Shown one piece after another: positions 10,324 through 21,993 of a stretch of 64,000 bases of DNA. A program made the translations under genes and the position numbers. Below the pieces are notes generated by a model. It was not told where the DNA came from. It worked only from the letters and a program-made list of their open reading frames with translations, and made no database searches. The stretch lies in contig OY288242.1 in NCBI GenBank assembly GCA_958450325.1, positions 2,604,001-2,668,000 on the forward strand, in the 5' to 3' direction. This DNA is from Agrostemma githago (lineage: Eukaryota; Streptophyta; Magnoliopsida; Caryophyllales; Caryophyllaceae). How positions within the stretch are numbered: position 1 is the stretch's first letter; every line of letters begins with the position of its first letter.

Positions 10324-10716
10324 GGCACGGTAGCGACTGAGATCAGTAGCTAAATTTTCTATTTAGCGACTGAAATCAGTCGTTGTAGGACGCCACGTCG
10401 CACCATTTAGCGACTGATTTCAGTCGCTAACTGACGTTCTTAGCGACTGATTTCAGTCGCTATGGCCTCATTTTAGCGACTGATTTCAGTCGCTAAAATG
10501 AGGCCATAGCGACTGAAATCAGTCGCTAAGACAATGCCATAGCGACTGATGTCAGTCGCTAAATTTAGCGACTGATTTCAGTCGCGCATTTTTTTAGCGA
10601 CTGAAATCAGTCGCTAGATGCGACTAACTGTAGCCACTGTCGCTTAGCGACTGTTGACAGTCGCGCGTCTATTTTTAGCGACAGATGTCAGTAGCTAAGA
10701 TCAGTCGCCACTGACT
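10324..10716. repeat. Subterminal palindromic repeats of the CACTA element
   Basis: About fifteen copies of TAGCGACTGA or TCAGTCGCTA, many joined head to head as TTTAGCGACTGATTTCAGTC plus GCTAAA. CACTA elements carry such arrays near their ends as binding sites for TNPA, so these are probable binding sites. Confidence 0.85.
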
Positions 10717-10731
10717 TTAACTCTTGTAGTG
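10717..10731 (+). repeat. 3' terminal inverted repeat of the CACTA element
   Basis: Ends TTAACTCTTGTAGTG, reverse complement CACTACAAGAGTTAA. It marks the exact element end against satellite sequence. Confidence 0.85.
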
Positions 10732-10958
10732 TTGGTACTAAATGGAGTCCTTTTTAAGCCATAAAATTGTTTACCGAGACATGTCGAATTCAGCCGAAAC
10801 ATATTCAATACTCCATTTTGTATCGTGTCAGAGAGTTCTATTAATCATTATTAGGCATTACGTTCCTATCGTCAAGTTTTAGTAAAAACATATTCGCGTT
10901 TGAGAACAGTTTTATATATTCTTTCAAAAATAATTGAAAAAGACCGATTTTGAAGGTT
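10732..10958. repeat. Satellite fragment (~332 bp unit)
   Basis: Matches the two full units at 13610-14281 from the segment starting GGTACTCAATGG-like through GACCGATTTTGAAGG. Bounded by the CACTA end on the left and a LINE poly(A) on the right. Confidence 0.85.
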
Positions 10959-13606
10959 TTAATTTTTTTTTTGGTAAAGGGTAAGTATATATATATGTGA
11001 GTAAATCAATTTACAAAGATATGACTACATCAAATTATGTAGCCATCTAGCATCTTTCGCACGAATAGGATGTCTAATTTTACACATGATTCTATGTCTA
11101 ACATCCATCTTAATCAACTTAACAACACAAATTGGTTGTTGCACAGCTCCTTCTATTCTGCAGACATTTCGTTGTCGCCAAATCTGATAAATTGCAGCAT
11201 TGATAACAGCGCGCAAAATGTTGCATTGTAATTTCGTTCCTCTTACACGAGATGCCTCATTCAGTTCTTTTCTTAATCGATTCTTCACCCAATCACTCAA
11301 TAGATCAATAACACGGGAACTCCAATCACACCTAAAAAATAAGTGCTCCAAGCTCTCCTCCTGTGCTTCACACAGATAGCAACGATCGGAATCTGCAACC
11401 CCGATCCTCATAAGTTTCTTCCTCGTGTTTAAAGCCCCCCTAAACACAAGCCAAGCAATAAAGTTATGTTTAATTAGGGATGCTACAAGCACTCCATACA
11501 ACCCGAGCCCACGGGACACTCGGTCTAAGAGCTCTAAGCTCCTCGTAGGCCTTCGAAACAGAGTAGCGAGACATTGAACCATGCCACACTCCATTCGCAT
11601 ACATAGATTTGATTTTCTCCTTTGCCTGACAGATCTTCTTCCACGCCCATGTGACATCAGTGTTTGGTTGATACTCACACCACATGGCCCCCTTCAAGTA
11701 GATGCTATTAACCCACTGAACCCATAAATTAAACGGTCCGGCTGATCAAACACCCATGAAGCTAGTTTTGCCACCGTTGCCTCGTTCCAAATAGTGAGAT
11801 CTCTAAGGCCCAACCCTCCTTCCTTCTTAGGGCAACAAAATTTCTCCCAACTTACTAAAGCACGATTAGTCCCTTCGACACCACCATCCCATAGGAAATT
11901 GCGACATAGAGCACCAATCCGAGTCATTACATATTTTGGAATAATAAAAACCATAGCCCAATAATTATGAAGCTGAGATAACACAGCCTGGACCAAAGTC
12001 AACCTCCCCGCATAGTATAGTTTCCGGGCACCAATACTAGAAATTCTCTAGCCAATGCGGGATAGCAGTTTTTCACAATCATTCTTCCCTAAACAAGTAC
12101 TTTGGATAGGTAATCCAAGATACCGAAAAGGCAACGTACCTTCCACACATCCAGAAAATTGCAAAATAGTAGCTTTCCTGTCCTCATCGACTCCTGCAAA
12201 ATAAGCGTGAGACTTACCAACACTTATACTCAGTCCCAAAGCTCTACTAAAAGAGGCAAAGGCACGCCAAAGGAACTTCATCGACTCCTTCTCCCCTTTG
12301 CAAAAAAGAAGCAAATCGTCAGCAAAGAGCAAATGGGTAAGCTTCATCGGGCCACATTTAGGATGATATTTGAAATTCCTATCCATCTTGCCATGAGTCA
12401 GAATTCGAGAAAAGTATTCCATGCAAATCGTAAAAAGTAACGGAGACATCGGGTCACCTTGTCTCAGTCCGTTTTTCCCTCTGGAAAATCCGAAATTATC
12501 CCCATTTGCACAAAGCGAATACGAGACCGATTTAACACACTCCATAATCATCCTGCGAAAATGGTCAGGAAACTCTAGCGCACTCAGCATTTGATCCACG
12601 AAACTTCATTCTACACTGTCATACGCCTTATGAATATCAACTTTAAACAAGCATCGAGGCGATATATGACTCCTCCTGTATAACTTGACCAGATCTTGAC
12701 ATATAAGCACATTCTCAACAATACTTCTCCCCTCAATAAAACCCCCTTGAGTAGGCGAGATAATATGAGGCAAAACCCGGCCAAGTCTTGCACAAATTAT
12801 TTTGGCAATACATTTATACAAGACATTACAACATGCAATCGGTCGGAATTCTTTAACATTTTGCGGCCTATTTACCTTAGGGATTAACGTGATATTAGCA
12901 CAGTTTATCTGCTTCAGAAGCTTACCCGAGATAAAAAAAATCTTGTACGGCTTTCACAATGTCTTCTCCGATAATGTCCCACGAATCAATAAAAAATTGA
13001 CTCGAAAAGCCATCAGGTCCCGGTGCTTTATCCCGTGGAATGCTAAACGTGGTTCTTTTGATTTCATCCTTGGTCACAATCGCATTCAGCCAATTTCTAT
13101 GTTCATTGGTGCATAATTTGCCCCTTTGAACAATACCCAGATTAATCGGCTCCACACTTCGAGAATCTCCCAAAAGAGATTCATAATAACGCAAAAAACC
13201 CCCCTCGATTTCAGCCTTAGTTGTGCATTCATTCCCATCTGCATCCTCGATCTTGACAATGGCATTATGAGCTCTTCTCGCCCTCAATATGCCATGAAAG
13301 AAAGCTGAGTTTACATCTCCCTCCTTGATCCATCTTTGCTTCGCTTTTTGGTTCCAAAATTCTGACCTGGCAGCCTGTAAACTGCGCACCAGTTCATTCT
13401 GGACAATTTCTTCCTGCACAATCGAGTTGCTGCTGTCAGTCCTCAGCCGAACCTGCAACTCCTCCAGCTTCATCTCCTCCTGCTTGCAGCGATTTTTGAT
13501 ATCAGAAAAACATCTGCTTCAATTCCTTCAACGGTCTTTTCAAGCTTCGCAGCTTCGAAACCACCTTAAACATCTTAGTACCAATAATCATCTCACCCCA
13601 AACCTT
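10959..13606 (-). mobile_element. 5'-truncated L1-type LINE (LINE 1)
   Basis: The poly(A) end is the T-run at about 10963-10972. The 14-bp target duplication CGATTTTGAAGGTT is at 10945-10958 and 13607-13620, so both ends are exact. The element starts in the linker between endonuclease and reverse transcriptase, a typical 5' truncation. It shares its family with LINE 2. Confidence 0.9.
11025..13590 (-). pseudogene. LINE 1 ORF2 remnant: reverse transcriptase and zf-RVT region
   Basis: Read from 13590 leftward: linker, RT start (RDKAPGPDGFSSQFF, about 13000), IDKAYDSVE-like motif as VDIHKAYDSVE (about 12610), GLRQGDPMSPLLF (about 12460), the catalytic LLFADDLLLF (about 12320), then zf-RVT domain with a CYLCEAQEESLEHLFFRC motif (about 11370). 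Several frameshifts and stops (for example near 12920, 12603, 12048, 11697) break it, so it is dead. The FADD active site itself is intact, unlike LINE 2. Confidence 0.85.
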
Positions 13607-14281
13607 CGATTTTGAAGGTTATTATCCACGTTTTTTTGGCTTTTGAGTCCCGGAATAAAATGGGACCACATTCGCGCTGAACATACCTCTCGCCAAAGAA
13701 AATACCCTGGTGAATTATGAGAGTCATTTGGCACTCAATGGAGTCCCATTTAAGCCATAAAATTGTTTATCGAGACATGTCGAAATCAGCCGAAACATGT
13801 TCAATACTCCATTTTATATCGTGTTAGGGAGTTCTATAATCATTATTAGGCATTACGTTCCTATCGACAAGTTTTAATGAAGAAATATTCGCGATTGAGA
13901 ACAATTTTAAATACTTTAAAAAATAGCTGAAAAAGACCTATTTTGAAGGTTATTTATCCACGTTTTTTTGGGCTTTTGAGTCCCGGAATAAAATGGGACC
14001 ATATTCGCGTTGAACATACCTCTCGCCAAATAAAATACTCCGGTAAATTATGAGAGTCATTTGGTACTCAATAGTATCTTTTTTAAGCCATAAAATTGTT
14101 TATCGAGACATGTCAAAATCAGCCAAAACATGTTCAATACTCCATTTTATATCGTGTCAGAGAGTTCTAATATTCATTATTAGGCATTACGTTCCTATCG
14201 ACAAGTTTTAGTGAAGAAATATTCACGATTGAGAAAATTTTTAAATCGTTTAAAAAAAACTGAAAAAGACCGATTTTGAAT
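13607..14281. repeat. Two tandem satellite units between the LINEs
   Basis: The word TTTTGAAGGT recurs at 13610 and 13941, and TTTTGAA again at 14274, giving a period of 331-333 bp. Conserved blocks include AAGCCATAAAATTGTTTA, GAGACATGTCGAAATCAGCC and ATTATTAGGCATTACGTTCC. No coding potential. Confidence 0.9.
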
Positions 14282-14345
14282 GTTTTTTTTGGTAAAGTGT
14301 AAGTATATGTGTGTGTGTGTGTGAAGTCAATTTACAAGATAATGA

Positions 14346-17300
14346 CTACGTCAGCTTACGCAGCCATCGATCATCTTTAGCACAAATTGGATATTTGATC
14401 TTACACATTACTCTATTCTTAACATCATCCATAATCATTTTGACAACATACCGAGGATGCTGCACAACACCGTCAATTCTGCAGATGTTCCGCTGCCTCC
14501 AGATATAATATATTGCCGCATTGATCATAGCTCTTAGCCCATTGCATTGAAGTTTGGACCCCCTCATCTTGCTCGCCCAATCAAGTCCCCTCCTACACGG
14601 AATTTGTTTATTCACTCAATCACTCAATAACCCAATAACACGAGAGCTCCACGAACACCCAAAAAAAAAAAGATGCTCTAAGCTCTCCTCCTCCAATTCA
14701 CAAAGATAGCAACGATCAGTGTTTGCAACACCAATCCTCAGAAGCTTCCTTCTCGTACTTAGCGCCCTCCAAAACACAAGCCATGAGATAAACCTATGCT
14801 TCGGGACACTCCAAGCACTCCAAACCAGTCTCACCCATGGAACTTTTGGTCTCTGAACCCTAAGCTCCTGGCAAGCCCTCGCAATCGAATAATGAGTACA
14901 CGAACCATGCCAGGTACCATTCATATACATATGTTTAACTTTCTCCTTGGCCTGACAAATCTTTCTCCAAGCCCAAGTAACATCCGTGTTCGGCTGATAG
15001 TCTCACCAATCTCTTCCTTTCAGATAGATGTCGTTAACCCATCTCACTCACCGCCGGTCCGGTTGGTCAAACACCCAAGAAGCTAACTTCGCCACAGCTG
15101 CCTCATTCCAAATATACAAATCCCTCAGCCCTAATCCTCCTTCCTCCAAGGGACAACAAATTCTCTCCCAACTTACAAGTGTCCGATTAGTGTCTTCCAC
15201 GCCGCCCTCCCACAGGAAAGTACGACATAAAGAGATAATACGGGCCATGACAAACTTCGGAATAATAAATACCATAGCCCAGTAGTTATGTAATTGAGAT
15301 AACACAGACTGGACCAAGGTCAACCTCCCCGCATACGACAGCTTACGGGTCCCAATACTAGAAATTCTCGAGATAATACGAGCTATCAGTTTATCACACT
15401 CATTTTTCCCTAATCTGGTACATTGAATAGGCAAACCAAGGTATCGAAAAGGGAACGTACCTTCCATGCAACCCTAGAACTCTAGAATAGCCGCCTTCCG
15501 GTCCTCATCAACCCCAGCAAAATATGCATGGGACTTGCTCACGCTAATATTAACACCCGAGGCTCGGCTAAAAGTTGCAAAGGCCCTCCACCAAAACTCC
15601 ATGGAATCTGAATCCCCTTTACAAAAGAGGAGCAAATCATCCGCCAAGAGTAAATGGGTAAGCTTCATCGCGCCACATTTCGGATGATATTTAAAATTCC
15701 TATCCATCTTACCATGAGTCATAATTCGAGAGAAATATTCCATGCATATTGTAAAAATCAGCGGAGACATGGGATCCCCTTGTCTCAATCCCCTTTTCCC
15801 ATGAAAGAATCCAAAATTGTCCCCATTAGCACAAAGCGAATAAGAGACGGTCTTAATACATTCCATGATCAACCCACGAAAACGATCCGGGAAGTCAAGA
15901 GCTCTCAACATTTGACCCACAAAACTCTATTCCACACTATCATAGGCTTTATGTATGTCCACTTTGAACAGGCATCGAGGCGAAACACGCCCCCTCTGAT
16001 ACATGCGAACTATATCCTGACAGATCAGCACATTCTCTACAATATTTCTCCCCTCAATAAAACCCTCTTGAACAGGAGAAATTATCTGAAGTAACACTTT
16101 TGCTAATCTTGAACAAATAATTTTCGCAATACATTTGTACAAGACATTGCAACAAGCGATAGGTCTGAATTCCTTCACCGATTTAGGTCTATTCACTTTC
16201 GGAATAAGAACAATATTAGCACAATTCAACTGTTTAAGAAGTTTACCTGAGATAAAAAAATCCCTAGATTGCTTTCACAATATCATCTCCAACAATGTCC
16301 CAAGAGTCAATAAAAAATTGACTCGAGAACCCATCCGGACCCGGCGCTTTGTTTCGAGAAATGTTATGAAGAGCCATCTTAATTTCTTCCGGAGACACAC
16401 TCGCCTCAAGAAGCAATTTATGCTCTTGCGAGCAAATTTTTCCCCGTCTAACCAACTCGACATTCACAGGCTCCACGTCACAAGTCTCCCCAAGCAACGT
16501 ATTATAGAACCTAATGAAGGCATCCTCAATTTTTTCTTTGGTCTTGCATTCACGTCCATCAACATCGACAATGCTAACGATGGCATTGCGTGCACGTCTA
16601 GCCCGAAGCAAGCCATGGAAATACGCAGAATTAACGTCCCCACCCTCGATCCATCTTTGTTTAGACTTCTGACTCCAGAAGTCAACTCTAGCTGCTTGCA
16701 GGCCCCTCACCTGTTCATTTAAAATAACCTCTTCCTGCAATGTCGAATCAGTCATGACAGTTCGCAGACCAGTCTGCAGCTGGGTGAGCTTCAACTCCGC
16801 CTGCGCGCATCGATTTTCTATGTCCGAAAAGTTGGCCGCATTCAGAAGCTTCAGAGGCTTCTTTAAGCTGCGCAACTTCATCACAACCTGAAACATATCA
16901 GTCCCTCTAATCGTGGCAGACCACGCCGCAGCAACACAAGGCTTAAACTCCGATGCTTTACTCCACATATTCATATACTTAAAACTCCGATTTCTCCTTA
17001 CCGGGGGTTGCTCCAATTGCACGATACATGGGCAATGATCAAACGTCCCTTCCGGTAAGTAGTTCGCAAACCCATTAGGAAATAATCTCATCAAATCGTC
17101 ATTGATTAAACAACGATCAATGAGACTATACACCCTCGATTCAGCCACTTTGTGTTTATTGTTCCAAGTGAACCAAGACCCAATTGCCTTACAATCACTC
17201 ACATCACAATTCGCGATGCAATCCCGGAATTGACTCATAGCCTCATCCGAATTCACACCTCCTAGACGTTCACGGGCATCCAACACACAATTGAAGTCAC

Positions 17301-17718
17301 CCATAATCATCCACGGCCCTCTCGAAGCATAGGATTCCAATCTTCTTCAAAGATCCACTCTCTCCGACGCAGAATTAAAGGCGTAAACAAAAGTAAGCCA
17401 ATATTCCTTACCCGAGTTAGTCGATACTTTGACATGAATACTTTGGCTACTATACTCCATTATCGTCAAATTCACCCTTTCATGTTTCCATAAAAGCCAA
17501 ACTCAACCCCCCTTATGACATTGACTATTTGTCGTAATGCTCCATTCATTGAAGAGATTCTGATGAACTTTAGCATACGCTTTATTCTTTATTTTAGTTT
17601 CAAGTAAACCAAAAACATCTACATGTTGCTTCCTAATGAAATCACAAATTGTACGCTGCTTATTTATATTACACATGCCTCGTACATTCCAACACCCTAT
17701 ATTATGTACCTCCATGAA
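14346..17718 (-). pseudogene. LINE 2 ORF2: endonuclease, reverse transcriptase, zf-RVT, broken
   Basis: Order on -: endonuclease start (IGCWNVRGMCNINKQRT, 17700; LLETKIK), endonuclease end (MIMGDFNCVLDARERLGG at 17310; IDRCLIN; FDHCP where SDH is usual), RT (KAPGPDGFSSQFF; IVLIPKVNRPKSVKEFRPIA; VDIHKAYDSVE; GLRQGDPMSPLIF; LLLADDLLLF), and a C-terminal zinc-finger region (CYLCELEEESLEHL). Breaks occur near 17500-17340, 16264, 15920, 15470, 14930 and 14615. The catalytic FADD reads LADD. All are signs of decay. The encoded enzyme class nicks target DNA and copies the element RNA in place. Confidence 0.85.
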
Positions 17719-17799
17719 TAACCAATTCAAGACCGACCCCTTCCTTTCCCTCACCCTTTTCCTTTCTCGGCGAATCACCCTTCACCGCATCAACAAACT

Positions 17800-18461
17800 A
17801 TATTCCTTGTTTACCCGGTTCCTTAGCCTGCATCGTGGCTACACTAGCAGTCGGCTGCTTCGTGACAATAGTCTTCAGCTTCTGGTGAGCAGGCACCACG
17901 ATATTCTTAGGTAACTCCTCCTTCTGACAATAGTCTTCAGCTTCCTACACTAGCAGTCGGCTGCTTCTGTTTAGCCTCGAGTCTCGCCTTCTGTAACTCC
18001 TCCTTCTTACAATCAATGGCCTCATGCCCGTAGCCACTACATTTACTACATGAGATGGGTTTTCATTCATATTTTATAAGAATTTCAACAACACATCCAT
18101 GCTCATCCAAGAATTTACCAGTATTTTTGAATTTTTGTCCCACCTTGGCCATTACCATGACCCTAGCATACCCTAATCTGGTTCGTTCTTCCGTAGCTAT
18201 TAAGACTTAACATACGGACCAACCAAAGAAGCAATCTTAGGAAGGCACCTACCCCAAAATTTTAAAGGTAATTCATGAAGCTGAATCCAAATAGGGACTT
18301 CATGAACATCCTCTTTATCTAATTTCGCGTCAGGCGTCCATTCTTTCACAATTAATGGCTTATTGTCAAACATAAACACACCATGATTAAGAATTTTTAC
18401 CTTCGCATCTTTCTCTTTGAATCGGACCACAAAAATTCCATTCGGAAGGAACGAAATTTTG
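17800..18461 (-). pseudogene. LINE 2 ORF1 fragment with DUF4283 and CCHC zinc knuckle
   Basis: On -, 18458-18203 reads GIFVVRFKEKDAKVKILN and WIQLHELPLKFWG, typical of DUF4283 domains in plant LINE ORF1 proteins. A zinc knuckle CSKCSGYGHEAIDC (CX2CX4HX4C) is encoded at about 18055-18010. A stop and a frame change separate them. 17838-17955 contains an imperfect ~90 bp duplication (CAATAGTCTTCAGCTTC twice). ORF1 proteins bind the element RNA. Confidence 0.75.
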
Positions 18462-18800
18462 TCAATCCCATTTTATATCGTATCAGAAAATTCTAATAAT
18501 CATTATTAGGCATCTTACTCCTATCGACAATTTTACTTAAAAAAACATTCGCGTTTTAGAACAATTTTCACCACTTTCGAAAATAGCAAAAAACGATCGA
18601 TTTTTAATTCACGTTTTTTTGACTTTTTTGGGTTCCGAAATAAAATGGGCCTATATTCACGCAGAACAAACTACTCACCAACTAAAAGACCCGGGTATTA
18701 GGAGGGTTACTTGGTTTCAAAAGATGCTTTTAAAGAACAGAAGATTTTCTTTTGAGACGTGTCGGAATTAGTCGAAACAAGTTTTCCGACTCCGAGAATA
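18462..18800. repeat. Diverged satellite unit at the array edge
   Basis: Matches the satellite from CCATTTTATATCGT onward (ATCATTATTAGGCAT, GTTCCGAAATAAAATGGG) but with many substitutions. Sequence right of about 18800 no longer matches, so this looks like the array border. Confidence 0.75.
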
Positions 18801-20501
18801 AAGACAAAAATGTAACACATCCTTGTCCGACATCTGAAATGGCTTAAATTGTAGTATATGATACACGCTTTTTCAGAGATACATTTTTAACAACATAGCC
18901 ATTCGAGGGTGCTGGTAAATATTTGTGCAGTTGGTCTCTCTTGCATATCCGTCGCAAGCTTAAGACGGGTCAAGTTGGGGATAAAGACAATTATTTATCT
19001 AGGTACCACCATCCTCACTTTTGTCTTATCTTCTTATTTGATATCTATTTGGCCCGTCACTTTTGTGATATTTGTGGCCGGTAAATGATAAAGCATCGTC
19101 GGTCTAAAATTGTTTTGTTGTGTAAATGCGTTGTGGATGAGTCCCATACATTGAACTAGCCACTAGGGTTTCCGATCCACAATCTTCACCTTCACCATTT
19201 GCTCCCCTTTAAATACCTAACTCATCCGCCGAATACTCCAAACTCCTTCTCCTACAATCTCAATATCATCCTGTAATTGTTTCAATCTTCAGTTTTTAGG
19301 GTTTTCCCGTAATTTAATCAAATCAGTTTCCCAGTGAGGAAGAATTCCCATATAGGAAGTGCCGTATGACACTCCATAACTCAGCTCTTAGTGCAAGATG
19401 GAGACTAGTACAGAAACCCCATCTCCGGCGTTGATCATCACCCTCTCTTGTTTCTCCATCCACTAATCTCAGTCGTCGATTCACTCATCTGAATTGATAG
19501 CTGTTCGATTAGTCGGGGATTCAGTAGTTTGTGTTGATCAACTCCCCGTTGTTTGGAGTTTCTTTCTCTTTCTTGCCTTTGACTGTTGTGCTTGATTTTA
19601 AACGGGTCTCTGAGGGTTCTTAAACTTTCAATTTCAATTTCAGTTTCCCCCAAATCGATTTTTTTTTTGTTTTTCAATTTTAGGGTTTATGGTCCGATGC
19701 CACGTCGACAGTAGCAAAAGCGATGACTGACGATGCTATGATTGGACCAATAAAAAGTTATGATTAATATTTTGCATTATTGATAGGAACCCGTTAATCT
19801 AATTAATTAATTAATTTTGCATGGTTAAACGGAGCCGTTTGTGCAATTACATTTGTTTTCATTAATTTTGATTAATGATTCCGTTGATGAGATTAAAGAA
19901 AAATGTTGGAATTACCGTCTGATTAAAATCTGACGAGAAACTTTCTTTCTGAGGATTTAATTACTCCTTCGGAGTTGCTATTTTTGATTTGGAAAAAGTG
20001 GAAGTGGATGATGATATTGGTAAAGGCTTGTTTCTCAAGAACATTCGCAGTAGCCGCCTAAGAACTTTCCCCTGCGCAGGGTTGAGAGTTGATGCTGTTC
20101 TTATCCTTCCTTGGATGTCTGACACTTCTCTTTTTACTCTTTTGAAATGTTGTTTTTTTGATTTATTCATCTATTTATTTTATTTACCGTAGTTGAATCA
20201 CCTTTAATCATTCAAGGGATACACGGTACTGCTATTTTTTTTGTTTTTCTACTGTGTATTTCTTCTTTTATTCAAAATAATTTTGACTTGTAAGGACTCG
20301 GGTTACAAAATTAGATGATATTTTCTCCAAATTCATTCTTCAGTTTGAAAATTTTTATTTGTAATTTTTAAAATTTATTAAGAATTATGTTCCGTTAAAC
20401 TTTTTAACTGAATAAATTTGACGGGTATAATTCTTTGTTCTTTGTCACAATAATTTAAAATGCAAAAAATGTGTAAAATTTGATCTGGGGAGAAGGAATA
20501 C
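18801..20501. other. Unassigned region, possibly a promoter and leader of an unknown or broken gene
   Basis: 19170-19400 resembles a plant promoter and leader: TTTAAATACC at about 19209 and a pyrimidine-rich stretch. A 23-codon frame starts at 19398 (ATG GAG ACT AGT) and ends at 19464-19466; an overlapping frame gives MTLHNSALSARWR. Neither is recognised. 19980-20150 is open on both strands for about 65 codons without a recognisable family. Otherwise AT-rich with nothing seen. Confidence 0.3.
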
Positions 20502-20753
20502 AAGTGTCCAAGGGTGAAGTCTAGTCGTTAAAACATGTGGTTACAATCTATGGGTCATAGGTTCAAGCCTCTGCAAGAGCGTGTTCGAGTCTATGCCATC
20601 TAGACTTCGAGTCTGTTGTCCAAAAGAGCGGTTTACATGGTGTGTAGGACGGTTTACATGGTGTGTGTGGTTTGCAGGCTGTTGCGTACACCGGGTTTAT
20701 CCAGAGCGCATCACCAAAGGTAGCGGCTGCGGGTTCCCTCGTCACAAAAAAAA
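20502..20753 (+). mobile_element. tRNA-derived SINE
   Basis: A pol III box B word GGTTCAAGCCT lies at 20560-20570, with a box A-like TAGTCGTTAAAA at 20522-20533 at the right spacing. The 3' end is an A-run (20746-20753). GAATAC flanks both ends (20496-20501, 20754-20759) as a short target duplication. Confidence 0.65.
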
Positions 20754-20759
20754 GAATAC

Positions 20760-21690
20760 CGGTGCCCGAGCAAACATGTTTGTGGTCTTATGGATCTAGG
20801 ACTGTACTTAATGAAGGAACAGTAATGGAATGATAAGAAGCTTGTTCAAAAAAAAGATTTTGTATATTTAGGAGCTGGGAAAAATTGTTTTAATCTTCGT
20901 TCTTTTCGTATCAAATCTAATTCTTCAAATTCCAAATTTTTATCCATGGTAGATAGACTTGTTTTTTTTTTTTGGGTGAAATGGATAGAAGTTGCTCGTA
21001 TATGGTATCCATTTTCTTTGGTCTTCACGTTCTCGTGGGCTTGCAAACCGACGTGAATATGCGTGAAACACGACCCTTTTCATTCGTTGAAACTTGTACC
21101 CAAATGTTTATTCTTTTCTTACCAATGAATTGTTTACGTTTACTTTTTCACACTTGTCGAGGTACATTTTGTTTCGTTAATATTTTTAGCTACGTATTAT
21201 TAAAAATTCTAAAAAATTGATAATCTTAATGTACTGAGATCATTCGAAAAGGATCTCACATGACTATGTTTTACGTCATATATTAGAAATATTAGAGATA
21301 CCTCATGAATAGTGTCAAAAAATAAACGTAAAGAATTTATTATTGGGACGGAGTGAATATCATTTTATTCAACTCTTAACAAAATGACGCAATAACAAAA
21401 CACGAACGAACTATAATGGAAGTACATGATATAGTATGTGACAAAGTTAAAACTAGTTAAAAGGAAACCCTAAATTGATGAATATAACCATTGATTGAAC
21501 TTGAATATATAACCGATGGATTAGTAGGAGCTTATATATAATATAAGTATATACGGAGTATATTTCAAACAGAAAAAACATACACTTCACCTGTAAATGG
21601 ATCATATAATGTGAGTCTGATGTTACAACCAAAAATAAACTAATTAGTAAAGTAGTTTTTATCTAAATATATATAGGTGTAGAGATGAAT
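20760..21690. other. AT-rich intergenic sequence
   Basis: No gene or clear repeat recognised. 21340-21355 ends GGGACGGAGTGAATA, which looks like one end of a Stowaway element, but no matching left end was found. Confidence 0.4.
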
Positions 21691-21696
21691 GGATGA

Positions 21697-21894
21697 TCAT
21701 GATTTGGTTTTACCCTTGGCCGAGTTGCAAGTCTTATCGCATACAGGTGTACAACTTGCTTTAGTATTGATGCTATAACTCAGGCATGAGTTCATGCAAG
21801 AATCATGACATGCATCTGCTTCGATTTCGGGTGCACCAAACATCACCACCATGATGATCAAAACCAGTGACACTGCAACTTTCGTCGAACCCAT
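21697..21894 (-). CDS. Small secreted cysteine-rich peptide, 65 aa
   Basis: Start ATG at 21892-21894, stop at 21697. Residues 1-26 form a signal peptide: Lys at 5, then a hydrophobic core SLVLIIMVVMF. The mature part has six Cys in a symmetric C-x3-C-x3-C-x10-C-x3-C-x3-C pattern and a Lys/Ser-rich tail. Paired CxxxC motifs recall helical-hairpin peptides and the plant thionin-like families, which act in the apoplast and are often defence-related. I cannot assign a named family. A TATA box lies 89 bp upstream. Single-exon and intact. Gene reality is likely from the signal peptide, Cys spacing and promoter; function is inference. Confidence 0.7.
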   Translation of the reverse strand: MGSTKVAVSLVLIIMVVMFGAPEIEADACHDSCMNSCLSYSINTKASCTPVCDKTCNSAKGKTKS

Positions 21895-21982
21895 TTTTCT
21901 TCAATGTACTGTATTTGTTATGTAATGTAATGTAATGTGTTTCAACCAATTTGACGATGAAGAGATGATACATTTCTTCCTT

Positions 21983-21993
21983 CTAATTTATAG
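21983..21993 (-). promoter_or_regulatory. TATA box of the cysteine-rich peptide gene
   Basis: Reads CTATAAATTAG on -, 89 bp upstream of the ATG at 21894. A TGTAATG microrepeat lies in the leader (about 21918-21940). Confidence 0.6.

Larger units (their letters stand above)
7969..10731 (+). mobile_element. CACTA (En/Spm) transposon, 3' remnant
   Basis: Holds the C-terminal end of a TNPD transposase, a TNPA-like gene, a subterminal palindromic array and a 3' terminal repeat ending CTTGTAGTG, the complement of the CACTACAAG hallmark. The 5' part lies left of element A, outside the window. The right flank is satellite sequence, so the element had jumped into the satellite. The 3-bp target duplication would be TTG at 10732-10734, but the left copy is not visible. 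Confidence 0.88.
14282..18461 (-). mobile_element. L1-type LINE, nearly complete (LINE 2)
   Basis: The poly(A) end is the T-run at 14282-14290, followed by 3' sequence resembling LINE 1. ORF2 and part of ORF1 follow to the right. The right end falls inside ORF1, so it is 5'-truncated. No clear target duplication is seen: the left flank ends at satellite position 0, while the right flank resumes about 190 bp into the unit, which points to a deletion on insertion or a later rearrangement. Confidence 0.85.

Noticed and set aside
19398..19466. 23-codon frame as a real microprotein gene
   Set aside because: Promoter-like sequence upstream but no recognisable peptide and overlapping frames; listed only as part of an unassigned region.
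21300..21356. Stowaway MITE ending GGGACGGAGTGAATA
   Set aside because: No matching left inverted end within about 500 bp and no TA pair that fits.
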